From Propionicicella superfundia DSM 22317 (GTDB lineage Bacteria > Actinomycetota > Actinomycetes > Propionibacteriales > Propionibacteriaceae): 64,000 nt of DNA. The DNA is taken from positions 1 through 64,000 of the forward strand of contig NZ_AUIA01000013.1 of the NCBI RefSeq assembly GCF_000423465.1. Reading direction: 5' to 3'. Each line of letters starts with the position of its first letter. The stretch's first letter is position 1. The notes beneath the pieces were generated by a model. The model ran no database searches and was not told the DNA's origin. It saw only the letters and a program-made list of their open reading frames with translations. This document shows positions 10,501 through 18,111 of the stretch, one piece after another. Position numbers and translations under genes: made by a program.

Positions 10501-11138
10501 TCGAATGCGGTCGCGATGAGTCCGGTGACATCGACCTGCGCAACCGCGCCATCTCCGGCGGTTGCGCCCGTGCGGGTGGCTGCAACCTCGCGTTCCATGA
10601 ACGCAGCCACCTCCGCAACCGCTCGATGATGCGCCTCCGCGATCAGCGCTTGGACCCCGGCGTCTGCGACCGCCCACAACACTGACGCGGACTTCGGGAT
10701 CGAGAAGGTGAAGTCGAAGCCAGCTACCGCGCGTCGTGTGCTCCGGGCAGTCTCCTCGGCAACGATCTGCGCGACGGCCTCGCCCTTGGCGCCAGGCGTC
10801 ATCGTCGGTTCGAGGTCGGCGATGCGCGCCTCGATCCGCTCCGCCTGGCTCCTGTAGGTCGGGAAGGAACGACCGAGCGGCTGGTCGGTGATCGGATCAT
10901 GGCCAGTCCCCATCAGTAGCTGGAGTTGGTGTTCTGATACTCGGTCGCCCAACTGAATCTCGCCCTTGCCGAGGGCCGCTACGCCCGCGCCGACCCAGCG
11001 GCCGGGCGGGGTGCCTACTTCCATGTAGTAGCGAGTGAGTGGCGTCGAGAGCGGCCTGTTGCCGTCGGCTGCCGCGACGGTCTTGAGCAGGTACTTATAG
11101 CCGTCACCTGCCGACATCACGCGCATCGAAACCGTCAT
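7527..11138 (-). CDS. traA: MobF-family relaxase with C-terminal SF1 helicase (TraA/TrwC type)
   Basis: Conjugative relaxase of 1203 residues that would nick the transfer origin, stay covalently bound to the 5' end and unwind DNA. The N-terminal relaxase domain shows the tandem tyrosines in TRYYMEVGTPPGRW (Tyr37/38) and the metal-binding three-histidine motif DPHLHTHVVISN (about residue 220). The helicase half has Walker A LVGPAGAGKTTAM (about 565), the DEAS-type motif VIIDEASLAG, a VGDYAQLQSVDAGGAF segment, and the late motif GYAVTAYRAQG. The start ATG at 11138 has GGAGGTGA seven bases upstream. The C-terminal 250 residues are charged and helical. It lies alone on the minus strand, far from the coupling protein at 52.7 kb; cargo insertions explain the distance. 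Confidence 0.93.
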   Translation of the reverse strand: MTVSMRVMSAGDGYKYLLKTVAAADGNRPLSTPLTRYYMEVGTPPGRWVGAGVAALGKGEIQLGDRVSEHQLQLLMGTGHDPITDQPLGRSFPTYRSQAERIEARIADLEPTMTPGAKGEAVAQIVAEETARSTRRAVAGFDFTFSIPKSASVLWAVADAGVQALIAEAHHRAVAEVAAFMEREVAATRTGATAGDGAVAQVDVTGLIATAFDHFDSRAGDPHLHTHVVISNKAKTVLDGKWRSLDGRPMHAAVVALSELHEAVFADHMTRTFGLSWEAREMGRDRNPAWAITGVPEKLVAEFSTRARHIDAEKNRLIDEYVAQHGRQPSNATILKLRAQATLATRPEKQVRSLADLTAEWRTRASKTLGQDATSWAREVTDNDKPMLLRADDVPLDVIGELGRTVVEVVGEKRSTWRRWNLMAEASRQTMGWRFATMQDREAIVAMIADAAELGSLRLTPPELATSPVVFRRPDGTSVFRPKSSTVFTSESQLAAEDRLLERAANLGGPTVTLATVEKITHRPDADGRMLGDDQADALTRIAVSGRMLDVLVGPAGAGKTTAMNALRRAWEAEHGSGAVVGLAPSAVAAQVLADDLGIATENTAKWWQNHLVHGTTFEAGQLVIIDEASLAGTLSLDRITHLAQDAGAKVLLVGDYAQLQSVDAGGAFAMIARDRADTPELVDVHRLTHAWEKTASLELRHGRTAAIDTYLAHERITDGDVEAMTDAAYNAWRADRDAGLVSVLIAETHEDVTMLNRRARADLILNKTLKPDREVELRDGTAAGVGDTIITRLNNRNLRTLAGRDWVRNGDIWTITAVGDDGTITIARDYGTGTTVRDDGTIRARRRGRRFGGGIVLPAAYVDEHVDLGYAVTAYRAQGITTDTAHVLVEPTSTRETFYVAMTRGRHANHAYVTLDRADDHAQPHPGDDPHATARSVLYGVLQHSGAELSAHETIVAEQELWGSIAQLAAEYETIAAAAQHDRWATLIRASGLTDEQAESAIESEAFGPLAAELRRAEANHHNVEALLPRLVAARGFGDADDIAAVLHYRVERATARPAGSGRTRKPSRLIAGLIPQAHGVIDAEMRAALDEREALIEARADAVLDGALTVSAPWTNALGAPHAERRRAATWRKAARVVAAYRDRYRLTDDTPFGTAPESAAQRIDAARARSALTQATEVAGTRTGRSMPQPVEHRSPGRSL

Positions 11139-11405
11139 GCTCACCTCCGCTCCTGCCGGGCAGGTGAGCACCCTCACCCGGTGACCTCTGCCGCGGTAAT
11201 GCCCGGCTACCTCGATCTGCAAGACGCGTGTGACCTCGGATGGCGGTCAGAGCGAAGGCCGGAGATGGGGGCGTCGGGCGGTGTCGCTCGCGTGGCTCGA
11301 CGAGCTGCGGGCGTGCCGGAGTTGTGCACCTGACAGTTGGCCAGCTCGGCATCAGTGCTCAACGAGGCACGGATGCCGGGGACGACCTTCACCGGAGCAG
11401 ACTTT

Positions 11406-12326
11406 ATGCACGACCTCGACATCAGCGGCGAACCACGACTCAGGATCGGGTCGCTGTTCAGCGGCTACGGCGGCCTCGACCTCGCCGTCGAGCACGTATT
11501 CAACGCCACGACCGTGTGGTTCTCCGAACTCAACGCGCCCGTCGCCCGCGTCTTCTCGCACCACTGGCCCGAAGCTCCGAATCTTGGCGACATCACGGCC
11601 ATCGACTGGAGTCAGGTCGAGCCCGTGGACATCCTCATCGGCGGATTCCCGTGCCAAGACGTTTCCACGGTAGGCAAGCGCGCCGGCCTTGCTCCGGGTA
11701 CGCGCTCGGGTCTCTGGGCGCACATGGCCGTAGCCATCGACGCGCTCCAGCCCGAATGGGTCGTCATCGAGAACGTCCGCGGGCTGCTGTCCTCACCCGC
11801 GACGCGGCCATCCGCAGAAGGAGATAACCATGACCGACGCAACCCAGGCGATGCATCCCCCGACGGCGCAACCCTTCGCAACGTGGAACCCGACCCGTGG
11901 CATCTGGGAGACTACGCAACTCGACCTCTTCGGGCTCTCGGCGCCGTTCTCGGCGATCTGGCCGACTTGCGGCTGGATGCAGGATGGATCGGCTTACCGG
12001 CTTCCCTTGTCGGCGCTCCTCACCAACGCTTCCGCATCTTCGCCCTCGCCCGGCGCACTGTTCCGCACCCCGCTGGCGACGGACTCATCGCGCGGTGGAG
12101 AGACTCTCGACCAGGTGCGAGCGAGACGAGGGACGATTGCGCTGTCGCACCAGATCATCGACTTCGCCCTCCACGGACCGGCTGGCTCATCGAACAGGAG
12201 AGCCGGATCGGAGACGCTGTGGTCGCTGATCGACGGACTGTTCAGCGATGGGGACGCTACGCCGACGCCATCACTCGTTGGGAACACATCACCGGGCGAC
12301 CCGCGTCAGCGCCAGCCCTCCCCTGA
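11406..12326 (+). CDS. Cytosine-5 DNA methyltransferase, catalytic part
   Basis: C5 methyltransferase that transfers a methyl group from S-adenosylmethionine to cytosine. Visible motifs are I (RIGSLFSGYGGLDLAVE), IV with the catalytic cysteine (GGFPCQDVS), VI (VIENVRGLL) and VIII (GAPHQRFRIFALA). A typical WGRYADAITRWEHITGRPA segment lies just before the stop. Motifs IX and X are missing and lie in the next frame. ATG 11406 has GGAG 9 bases upstream; a TTG at 11337 would add an unconserved leader. The final 497 bases overlap the next gene in another frame. This may be one subunit of a split enzyme, or the front of a frameshifted enzyme. No cognate nuclease is adjacent, so an orphan modification or anti-restriction role is likely. 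Confidence 0.85.
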   Translation: MHDLDISGEPRLRIGSLFSGYGGLDLAVEHVFNATTVWFSELNAPVARVFSHHWPEAPNLGDITAIDWSQVEPVDILIGGFPCQDVSTVGKRAGLAPGTRSGLWAHMAVAIDALQPEWVVIENVRGLLSSPATRPSAEGDNHDRRNPGDASPDGATLRNVEPDPWHLGDYATRPLRALGAVLGDLADLRLDAGWIGLPASLVGAPHQRFRIFALARRTVPHPAGDGLIARWRDSRPGASETRDDCAVAPDHRLRPPRTGWLIEQESRIGDAVVADRRTVQRWGRYADAITRWEHITGRPASAPALP

Positions 12327-12498
12327 CGACGCCGACGGCCCCCGCCCAGCACCGGCATTCGTCGAATGGCTCATGGGCCTGCCGACTGGATGGGTCACCG
12401 ATAGCGGCGGCCTGACGCAGAATCAACAGATCACCGCCCTCGGCAACGGATTGCTACCCCTCCAGGCTGTGTCCGCGCTGTCACTGCTCGCCGCGTGA
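11830..12498 (+). CDS. Overlapping methyltransferase C-terminal/target-recognition protein
   Basis: A 222-residue protein in the +1 frame relative to the upstream methyltransferase. It has its own very strong Shine-Dalgarno (AGAAGGAGAT, 5 bases before the ATG) lying inside the upstream gene. Its N-terminal part (TWNPTRGIWETTQLDLFG, then APFSAIWPTCGWMQDGSAY) resembles a segment of phage and actinobacterial C5 methyltransferases. Its C-terminus carries the missing motifs: AFVEWLMGLPTGWVTD and ITALGNGLLPLQAV (motif X). It probably supplies the C-terminal half of the methyltransferase as a separate chain. Dual-frame coding over 11830-12326 is the notable oddity. A +1 ribosomal frameshift near 12300-12326 is the alternative route to a full-length enzyme. 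Confidence 0.72.
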   Translation: MTDATQAMHPPTAQPFATWNPTRGIWETTQLDLFGLSAPFSAIWPTCGWMQDGSAYRLPLSALLTNASASSPSPGALFRTPLATDSSRGGETLDQVRARRGTIALSHQIIDFALHGPAGSSNRRAGSETLWSLIDGLFSDGDATPTPSLVGNTSPGDPRQRQPSPDDADGPRPAPAFVEWLMGLPTGWVTDSGGLTQNQQITALGNGLLPLQAVSALSLLAA

Positions 12499-12505
12499 AC
12501 GTGGG

Positions 12506-12860
12506 CTACGAGAGAGCGGCGTCCTCCGGTGCTCCCGGTGTCGTTCCCAGAGCGGCGAGCAGGCGGACCCGGACTCGCTGCTTGCGCTGCTCGAAGAACG
12601 AGGTGAAGTCGGCCAAGTCGAGCGGAAGGCCGTCGAGGTCGTCCTCGGCAAGGTACGTAGCTCGCTTGTCCTTCGCTCGGGAAGGCGATGTCCATCCACT
12701 CCGCAGGCAGTCCATCCTGCTTCTCGATGTTGGCGGCCCCACTCAGCAACTGAAGGTTCGGCAGCAGGCATGCGGCGGCCAAGTAGTCGTCGACCTTAAT
12801 CGAGCGGGACGCCGGCACGGAGGAACGGGACATATTCTCCACGACGGATCTTCGAGCACT
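12506..12860 (-). pseudogene. C-terminal remnant of DUF262/DUF1524 (GmrSD-like) gene
   Basis: Minus-strand remnant of the C-terminal end of a DUF262-DUF1524 protein, a family including the GmrSD type IV restriction enzymes. From about 12815 it reads DDYLAAACLLPNLQLL and GAANIEKQDGLPAEWMDIAF, then after a frameshift near 12670-12690 RATYLAEDDLDGLPLDLADF and FFEQRKQRVRVRLLAALG, ending at the TAG at 12506. Two frames are needed, and the upstream part is missing here. The N-terminal end of the same family lies on the same strand at 18.6-18.8 kb, on the other side of the metal-resistance island. Not functional. Confidence 0.7.
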
Positions 12861-12923
12861 TCGCCACGCTCGCTGGTAGGGAGCTGTCAACTGACTCGCC
12901 GCTCATGAGGACACCTGGCGCCG

Positions 12924-12947
12924 ACTGTACGTCGTACAGTGTATAGT
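12924..12947 (+). promoter_or_regulatory. cmtR operator palindrome and -10 box
   Basis: A perfect inverted repeat, ACTGTAC-GTC-GTACAGT (12924-12940), is followed directly by TATAGT (12942-12947), a good -10 hexamer. The ATG of the ArsR-family gene begins 7 bases after the -10 box, so the transcript is probably leaderless. The palindrome occupies the -35/spacer region, where bound repressor would block RNA polymerase. It fits an ArsR/SmtB operator; assignment to CmtR rests on position. Confidence 0.65.
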
Positions 12948-12953
12948 CATCGT

Positions 12954-13313
12954 ATGCTGACTATTTCCGATCGACTCGACGTGATGAACCGGCTCGGCCG
13001 AGCTATGGCCGACCCGACCCGCTCCCGCATTCTGCTGACCCTGCTGGCCGGGCCGAGCTACCCGGCGGTGCTGTCCCGCGAGCTGGGGTTGTCGCGCTCG
13101 AACGTGTCGAACCATCTGACATGCCTGCGCGGGTGCGGGATCGTGGTGGCCGAGCCCGAGGGCCGACAGACCCGCTACGAGGTGGCAGACCCGCACCTGG
13201 CCCGCGCGCTGACGGCGCTGGTGGATGTCACGCTCGCGGTCGACGAGAGCGTGCCGTGCATGGACCCGGACTGCGGGGTCGAGGGTTGCCAGGCAGTGGA
13301 GGTGCGGGCGTGA
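12954..13313 (+). CDS. cmtR: CmtR-like Cd/Pb-sensing ArsR/SmtB repressor
   Basis: Winged-helix metal sensor of 119 residues that would release its operator when Cd(II) or Pb(II) binds. Cysteines fall at residues 57, 61 (TCLRGCG in the recognition helix) and 102, exactly the positions of the metal ligands of Mycobacterium tuberculosis CmtR. This also supports ATG 12954 over the GTG at 12939. The helix LSRSNVSNHLTCL is the DNA-reading helix. The stop overlaps the GTG of the downstream P-type ATPase (GTGA), so regulator and pump are cotranscribed and autoregulated through the palindrome just upstream. Further cysteines at 107 and 112 extend the metal-binding tail. Confidence 0.9.
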   Translation: MLTISDRLDVMNRLGRAMADPTRSRILLTLLAGPSYPAVLSRELGLSRSNVSNHLTCLRGCGIVVAEPEGRQTRYEVADPHLARALTALVDVTLAVDESVPCMDPDCGVEGCQAVEVRA

Positions 13314-15214
13314 GCGCGGTCACGGGTTCGCAGGTCGAGCATGTCGACCTCGACGACCACGATGATGACGATGACCGGCCGTGGTATCGGAGCCCGAGCG
13401 TTCTGATCCCGATCGCCTCCGGCGTCGCGTTCGCCGCCGGCCTGGCGTGCGAGTGGACCGGCGCGGAGACCGCGGGCCTGGTGCTGTTCTGGATCGGCCT
13501 GCTGCTGGGCGCGTACACGTTCGTGCCGGGCGCGCTGCGCAAGCTGTTCACCAAGGGCAAGCTCGGCATCGGGCTGCTGATGACGATCAGCGCCACCGGC
13601 GCGGTGATCCTCGGCTACGTCGAGGAGGCCGCCGCGCTGGCATTCCTATACTCCATCGCGGAGGCGCTGGAGGACAAGGCGATGGACCGCGCCCGCGCAG
13701 GGTTGCGGGCGCTGTTGAAGCTCGTGCCCGAAACCGCACTCGTCAAGCGCGGCGACGCCACCGCCGAGGTCGAGGCGAAGGAGCTGCGCGTCGGGGATGT
13801 CCTGGTGGTCCGGCCGGGCGAACGGATCGCCACCGACGGCACCGTGCGGGCCGGGCGGAGCAGCCTGGACACGTCCGCGATCACGGGTGAATCGATCCCG
13901 GTCGAGGTCGAACCGGGCACCGACGTCTCGGCCGGGTCGATCAACACCACCGGCGTGCTCGAGGTCGAGGCCACCGCCGCCGGCACCGACAACTCGCTCA
14001 CCACCATCGTGGAGCTGGTCGAGCAGGCGCAGGCCGAGAAGGGCGACCGTGCCCGCCTGGCCGACCGGATCGCCCGCCCGCTGGTGCCCGGCGTGATGAT
14101 CCTCGCCGTGCTGGTCGGCGTGCTTGGGTCGCTGTTGAGCGGCGACCCTGAGCTGTGGATCACCCGCGCTCTGGTGGTGCTGGTCGCAGCCTCGCCGTGC
14201 GCGCTGGCGATCGCCGTCCCGGTCACCGTTGTTTCCGCGATCGGCGCGGCGTCGAAGTTCGGTGTGGTCGTGAAGTCCGGGGCCGCGTTCGAGCGGTTCG
14301 GCGGCATCCGCCACGTCGCCGTCGACAAGACCGGCACGCTGACCCGCAACGAGCCCACGGTGACCCGCGTCGTCACCACCGGCGCGACCGAGAATGAGGT
14401 GCTGGCGTGGGCGGCGAGCCTGGAAGGTCACAGCACGCACCCGCTGGCCGCCGCGATCACGAAGGCCGTCCCCGACGCCCCGACCGCGCACGACGTCACC
14501 GAGACCGCCGGGCACGGCATCACCGGCACGCTCGGTAGTGCCCGTCTCGCCGTCGGTAGCCCCCGCTGGCTGGACGCCGGCACGCTGGCCGACCAGGTGC
14601 AGGTGATGGAATCCGAGGGGATGACCGTCGTCATCGTCCACCGCGGCGACCGGCCGGCTGGCGCGATCGGGGTGCGTGACGAACTGCGCCCAGAGGTTCC
14701 CGAGGTCATCGCCACGCTGAACCGCCGCGGGATCGGGGTGACGATGCTCACCGGCGACAACGCCCGCACCGCCGCAGCGCTGGCCGGCCAGGCCGGCATC
14801 ATGGACGTGCGCGCCGAGCTGCGCCCCGAGGACAAGGCCACCGCCGTCGCGGAGTTGTCGAAGTCTCAGCCCACTGCCATGATCGGGGACGGCATCAACG
14901 ACGCTCCCGCGCTGGCGGCCGCGGATGTGGGGATCGCGATGGGAGCCAAGGGCGCCGATGCTGCGATCGAGTCGGCCGACGTCGCGTTCACCGGCCACGA
15001 CCTGCGCCTCATCCCACAGGCCCTCGCCCACGCCCGCCGCGGCCGCAACATAATCAACCAGAACGTCGTGTTGTCGATCGCGATCATCGTGGTGCTGCTG
15101 CCGCTGGCGATTACCGGAGTCCTCGGGCTCGCCGCGGTCGTGCTTGTACACGAGGTCGCTGAAGTCGTCGTCATCCTCAACGGGCTCCGCGCGGCGCGGC
15201 GCACGAAGGCATGA
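13310..15214 (+). CDS. ctpG: Heavy-metal P-type ATPase, CtpG/CadA-like Cd exporter
   Basis: Membrane P1B-type ATPase of 634 residues that would pump Cd/Zn/Co-type cations outward. It has the SPC membrane motif (295-297), the phosphorylation site Asp339 in DKTGTLT, the TGES actuator motif (192-195), MLTGDN and GDGINDAPALAAADVGIAMG. A late VLVHEVAEVVVILNG segment fits the SPC/HE-containing P1B-4-like group that includes mycobacterial CtpG, the pump controlled by CmtR. There is no N-terminal HMA domain; instead residues 10-22 are Asp/His-rich (DDHDDDDD) and may bind metal. The GTG at 13310 overlaps the cmtR stop. Exact ion specificity is inferred from the partner genes. Confidence 0.88.
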   Translation: MSAVTGSQVEHVDLDDHDDDDDRPWYRSPSVLIPIASGVAFAAGLACEWTGAETAGLVLFWIGLLLGAYTFVPGALRKLFTKGKLGIGLLMTISATGAVILGYVEEAAALAFLYSIAEALEDKAMDRARAGLRALLKLVPETALVKRGDATAEVEAKELRVGDVLVVRPGERIATDGTVRAGRSSLDTSAITGESIPVEVEPGTDVSAGSINTTGVLEVEATAAGTDNSLTTIVELVEQAQAEKGDRARLADRIARPLVPGVMILAVLVGVLGSLLSGDPELWITRALVVLVAASPCALAIAVPVTVVSAIGAASKFGVVVKSGAAFERFGGIRHVAVDKTGTLTRNEPTVTRVVTTGATENEVLAWAASLEGHSTHPLAAAITKAVPDAPTAHDVTETAGHGITGTLGSARLAVGSPRWLDAGTLADQVQVMESEGMTVVIVHRGDRPAGAIGVRDELRPEVPEVIATLNRRGIGVTMLTGDNARTAAALAGQAGIMDVRAELRPEDKATAVAELSKSQPTAMIGDGINDAPALAAADVGIAMGAKGADAAIESADVAFTGHDLRLIPQALAHARRGRNIINQNVVLSIAIIVVLLPLAITGVLGLAAVVLVHEVAEVVVILNGLRAARRTKA

Positions 15215-15780
15215 CCGATCCCCTTGACGGCTCCGCTCCCTCCCCGGGACAAGCGGATGCCGTGGAAGCGAGTTCTGCCGGCCCGGCGGCGGCGCGCGTC
15301 CGGCTCCGCTGGTTCCTGCTCGCGTGCGCCGTCGCCGCTGGCGCGGTGCTGATCGATCAAGGCAGCAAGGCACTCGCCCTCGCTCAGCTCAGCGAGGATG
15401 ACCGTATTCCGCTCTTGGGAGACTGGCTCGGCTTGCAGCTCGCGTTCAACCCCGGCACCGTGATGTCCCTCGGAGCCGGCGCAACCTGGCTGCTCACCGT
15501 CATCGCCGCGGCGGCCTCTGTCGCTCTACTCGTCGCCGCAACCCGCGCCCGCACCGTCGGGTGGGCGGTCGCGATCGGCCTGGTGTGGGGAGGCGCGGTC
15601 GGCAACCTGCTGGACCGGCTGTTCGCCCCTCCCGAGTTTGGCCGCGGTCACGTCACCGACTTCCTCGCCTACGGCAACCTGTTCATCGGCAACCTTGCCG
15701 ACGTCATCCTCGGTTTCGGCGTCGCCCTGGGCGTCCTGCTTTACCTCCGAGGCCCACACCACACCAGGAACGGACAATGA
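15211..15780 (+). CDS. lspA: Signal peptidase II (LspA) paralogue in the cadmium operon
   Basis: Integral membrane aspartyl protease of 189 residues; LspA normally removes signal peptides from prolipoproteins. Catalytic aspartates are Asp135 in GNLLDRL and Asp164 in GNLADVILGFG, with the intervening GRGHVTDFLAYG and an early IDQGSK. Four membrane helices are predictable. ATG overlaps the ATPase stop (ATGA), placing it in the cmtR-ctpG operon. Accessory lspA copies often accompany Cd/Zn/Pb efflux genes, but their role there is not settled. The usual FN(x)GAAFS motif is altered to FNPGTVMSLG. The housekeeping lspA is presumably elsewhere. Confidence 0.87.
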   Translation: MTDPLDGSAPSPGQADAVEASSAGPAAARVRLRWFLLACAVAAGAVLIDQGSKALALAQLSEDDRIPLLGDWLGLQLAFNPGTVMSLGAGATWLLTVIAAAASVALLVAATRARTVGWAVAIGLVWGGAVGNLLDRLFAPPEFGRGHVTDFLAYGNLFIGNLADVILGFGVALGVLLYLRGPHHTRNGQ

Positions 15781-15856
15781 TGGTCGCAGAGTATCAACGG
15801 CACGCGGCTGCCGGAACCGCTGGGTCGCCAGGCGGCTGTAACGCGGCGGTGGGCGC

Positions 15857-16459
15857 ATGATCCTGTCCTCCGTCCTGCAGGCGATCGGCCTATTCATCGC
15901 CACGAACATCGATGACATCATCGTGCTCTCACTGTTCTTCGCCCGAGGCGCGGGCCAGCGCGGGACCACCGCCCGAATCCTGGTCGGACAGTACCTCGGG
16001 TTCGCTGGCATCCTGGGCGCTTCCGTGCTGGTGACGCTCGGGGCGGGAGCGTTCCTGCCGCCAGAGGTCATCCCCTACTTCGGACTCATTCCGCTGGGGT
16101 TGGGACTTTGGGCTGCGTGGCAAGCCTGGCGCAACCGCGGTGCCGACGATGACGATGAGGCAAAGGTCGAGGGCAAGAAGGTTGGGGTGTGGACGGTGGC
16201 CGGGGTGACCTTCGCCAACGGCGGGGACAACATCGGCGTCTACGTCCCGGTCTTCCTCAGCGTGGGCCCAGCGGCCGTGGTGGCGTACTGCATCGTGTTC
16301 CTCGCCCTGGTCGCCGCCCTCGTCGGCCTGGGCAAGTTCGTCGCCACCCGCCGACCGATCGCCGAACTCCTGGAACGCTGGGAACACATCCTGTTCCCGA
16401 TCGTGCTCATCGGCCTGGGCATCTTCATCCTCGTCAGTGGTGGTGCCTTCGGCCTCTGA
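15857..16459 (+). CDS. cadD: CadD-family cadmium resistance transporter
   Basis: A 200-residue membrane protein of the CadD family (LysE superfamily), which confers cadmium tolerance by export. Signature segments are FIATNIDDIIVLSLFFA near the N-terminus and VTFANGGDNIGVYVPVF in the middle, both placing acidic residues in helices. Five or six helices are predicted, with a charged Asp-rich loop (DDDDEAK, about residue 97) that may attract metal. It lies 76 bases after lspA in the same orientation, probably the last gene of the cadmium operon. Confidence 0.88.
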   Translation: MILSSVLQAIGLFIATNIDDIIVLSLFFARGAGQRGTTARILVGQYLGFAGILGASVLVTLGAGAFLPPEVIPYFGLIPLGLGLWAAWQAWRNRGADDDDEAKVEGKKVGVWTVAGVTFANGGDNIGVYVPVFLSVGPAAVVAYCIVFLALVAALVGLGKFVATRRPIAELLERWEHILFPIVLIGLGIFILVSGGAFGL

Positions 16460-16681
16460 ACTCGTAGCCGACTGCGTAGATGGCAGCGTGCTGTGGTTGC
16501 TACCTGGCGGCTGAGTGTCCCGGTGCGCTGCGCGTGTGAGCGGCCCAGACGACGTGCTCGGCGCCGCTGCCTCAACTGAGCCCACGCTGACCGCGTAGGC
16601 ATCGATCACGCGGTCGGTGCCGGTGTTGAAGGCGTCGCGGATACCACTTGGATCACCACATCGCTGGTCCCGGCTCTTGTG

Positions 16682-18058
16682 TCAGGCGCAGCAGGAGGTG
16701 GGGAGTTCGTTGCGGAAGAGGTTCGCGGTGAGGCGGATGCCTTCGGCCATGGTGAGGTAGGGGGCCCAGGTGTCGGCGAGTTGGGTGACGGTGAATCCGG
16801 CGGTGATGGCGTAGGTTGCGGCGAGCATCATCTCCCCAGCGGTGTCGGCGAGGGCGTGGATACCGAGGACTGTGCCGGTGTCGGCGTCGGCGACGATCTT
16901 GATGCCGCCGCGGGTGTCGTGGTTGGCGATGGCCCTGGGCACGTCGGAAAGTCGTAGGTATCGGCAGGCGCACCGGTATCCGGCGGCGATCGCGTCGGCT
17001 TCGGTGATCCCGGCGGAGGCCAGTTGGGGTGAGGTGAACAGCACAGACGGCAACCCGGTGAAGTCGACTCGCTCGTCGTGACCGAGGGCGTTGTGCGCGG
17101 CGATCTTCCCGGTCCTCGCGGCGACGTACACGTACTGGGGCACGTCAGTGACGTCACCGGCGGCGAACACAGCCGGGTTCGTGGTCCGCTGCTGCTCGTC
17201 TACGATGACGAAGCCGCGCTCGTCGGTCGCGATACCCGCAGCGGGAAGGTTGAGCCCTTCGGTGCGCGGGGTGCGACCGGTGGCAACGAGGACACGTTCA
17301 CCGGTCGCGTCCTTCCCGTTGCGGGTCGTCACCTGGACCAGGCCCTCGTGCTGGGTGATCGTGGCTGCGCGGTCGCCGATGACACTAATCCCCTCGGCCA
17401 GGAAGGCCTTGCGGAGCTCGGACGACAGTTCCGGTTCAGCGTGCGGGGCGAGCCGACCGATGACGGTGACCTCTACTCCGAGCCGGGCGAACAGCTGCGC
17501 CTGTTCCAGGCCGACGAAGCCACCGCCGATCACCACGAGCGACGCGGGCAGTTCCGTCAGTTCCATCGCTGTGGTCGACGTGAGATAATCGACCTGCTCA
17601 AGCCCGGGGATTGCCGGCACGTGCGGCTCGGCGCCGGTGGCGACCAGATACGACTTCGCGCGCACCGGTCGTCCATCCACGAGCAGGGTTCCAGCGTCTG
17701 TGAACGTTGCAGTGCCCGGGAGGATGTCAAACCCGTAGGCAGCGGCGATGTCGGCGTACTTGGTCTGGCGGAGCATCCCAACCAGATCATCCTTCTGCTC
17801 GATGAGCGCGCTGAGATCGACCATCCCAGCAGAGCTGGGGACGCCTGAGAACCGGTTCGTGAGGGCGGAGTGCCGGGTGTGCGCGGCCGCGAGAAGCGTC
17901 TTGGACGGCACACAACCCACGTTCACGCAGGTACCGCCGAGGGTTCCCGATTCGATGGCGACCACGCTGGCCCCCTCGAGGCGCGCGTGGATCGCTGCGG
18001 ACATCGCCGCCCCGCCCGTCCCGATCACCACGAGATCAACCTCCGTGTGCCATGTCAC
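16682..18058 (-). CDS. merA: Mercuric reductase, short form without HMA domain
   Basis: Cytosolic flavoprotein disulfide reductase that reduces Hg(II) to volatile Hg(0) with NADPH. The FAD site is VVIGTGGAAMSAA, and the redox pair GGTCVNVGCVPSK (Cys44/Cys49) is intact. The NAD(P) site is VVIGGGFVGLEQAQ, followed by the second FAD motif VFAAGDVTD. The C-terminal vicinal cysteines Cys456-Cys457 at the very end (SCCA) separate MerA from dihydrolipoamide dehydrogenase. Length is 458 residues because the N-terminal HMA domain is absent, as in many actinobacterial MerA. The start is GTG with AGGAGG five bases upstream. It is divergent from merR, with the dyad at 18113-18134 between them. No merT/merP transporter is present. 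Confidence 0.92.
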   Translation of the reverse strand: MTWHTEVDLVVIGTGGAAMSAAIHARLEGASVVAIESGTLGGTCVNVGCVPSKTLLAAAHTRHSALTNRFSGVPSSAGMVDLSALIEQKDDLVGMLRQTKYADIAAAYGFDILPGTATFTDAGTLLVDGRPVRAKSYLVATGAEPHVPAIPGLEQVDYLTSTTAMELTELPASLVVIGGGFVGLEQAQLFARLGVEVTVIGRLAPHAEPELSSELRKAFLAEGISVIGDRAATITQHEGLVQVTTRNGKDATGERVLVATGRTPRTEGLNLPAAGIATDERGFVIVDEQQRTTNPAVFAAGDVTDVPQYVYVAARTGKIAAHNALGHDERVDFTGLPSVLFTSPQLASAGITEADAIAAGYRCACRYLRLSDVPRAIANHDTRGGIKIVADADTGTVLGIHALADTAGEMMLAATYAITAGFTVTQLADTWAPYLTMAEGIRLTANLFRNELPTSCCA

Positions 18059-18111
18059 GATGCCTCCTCCAGTTCGAACCGGCCACTCGTGCGGCCACTC
18101 CTGAAAGAATG

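Noticed and set aside
12495-12908. Plus-strand 137-codon frame after the cytosine methylase
   Set aside because: It lies exactly opposite the DUF1524-type remnant, whose minus-strand sequence is clearly family-like; the plus frame has no recognisable features.
13646-15373. Long open frame opposite the ctpG-like ATPase (575 codons), and similar ones opposite the multicopper oxidase, the coupling protein and CstB
   Set aside because: They are anti-sense shadows of high-GC genes: low-complexity Arg/Gly/His translations, no start signals, no family features, and the sense-strand gene is unambiguous.
16460-16681. Possible gene between cadD and merA (minus frame with GIRDAFNTGTDRVIDAYAVS)
   Set aside because: Coding-like for only about 30 residues, no start or stop in sensible positions; may be a remnant but not enough to call.
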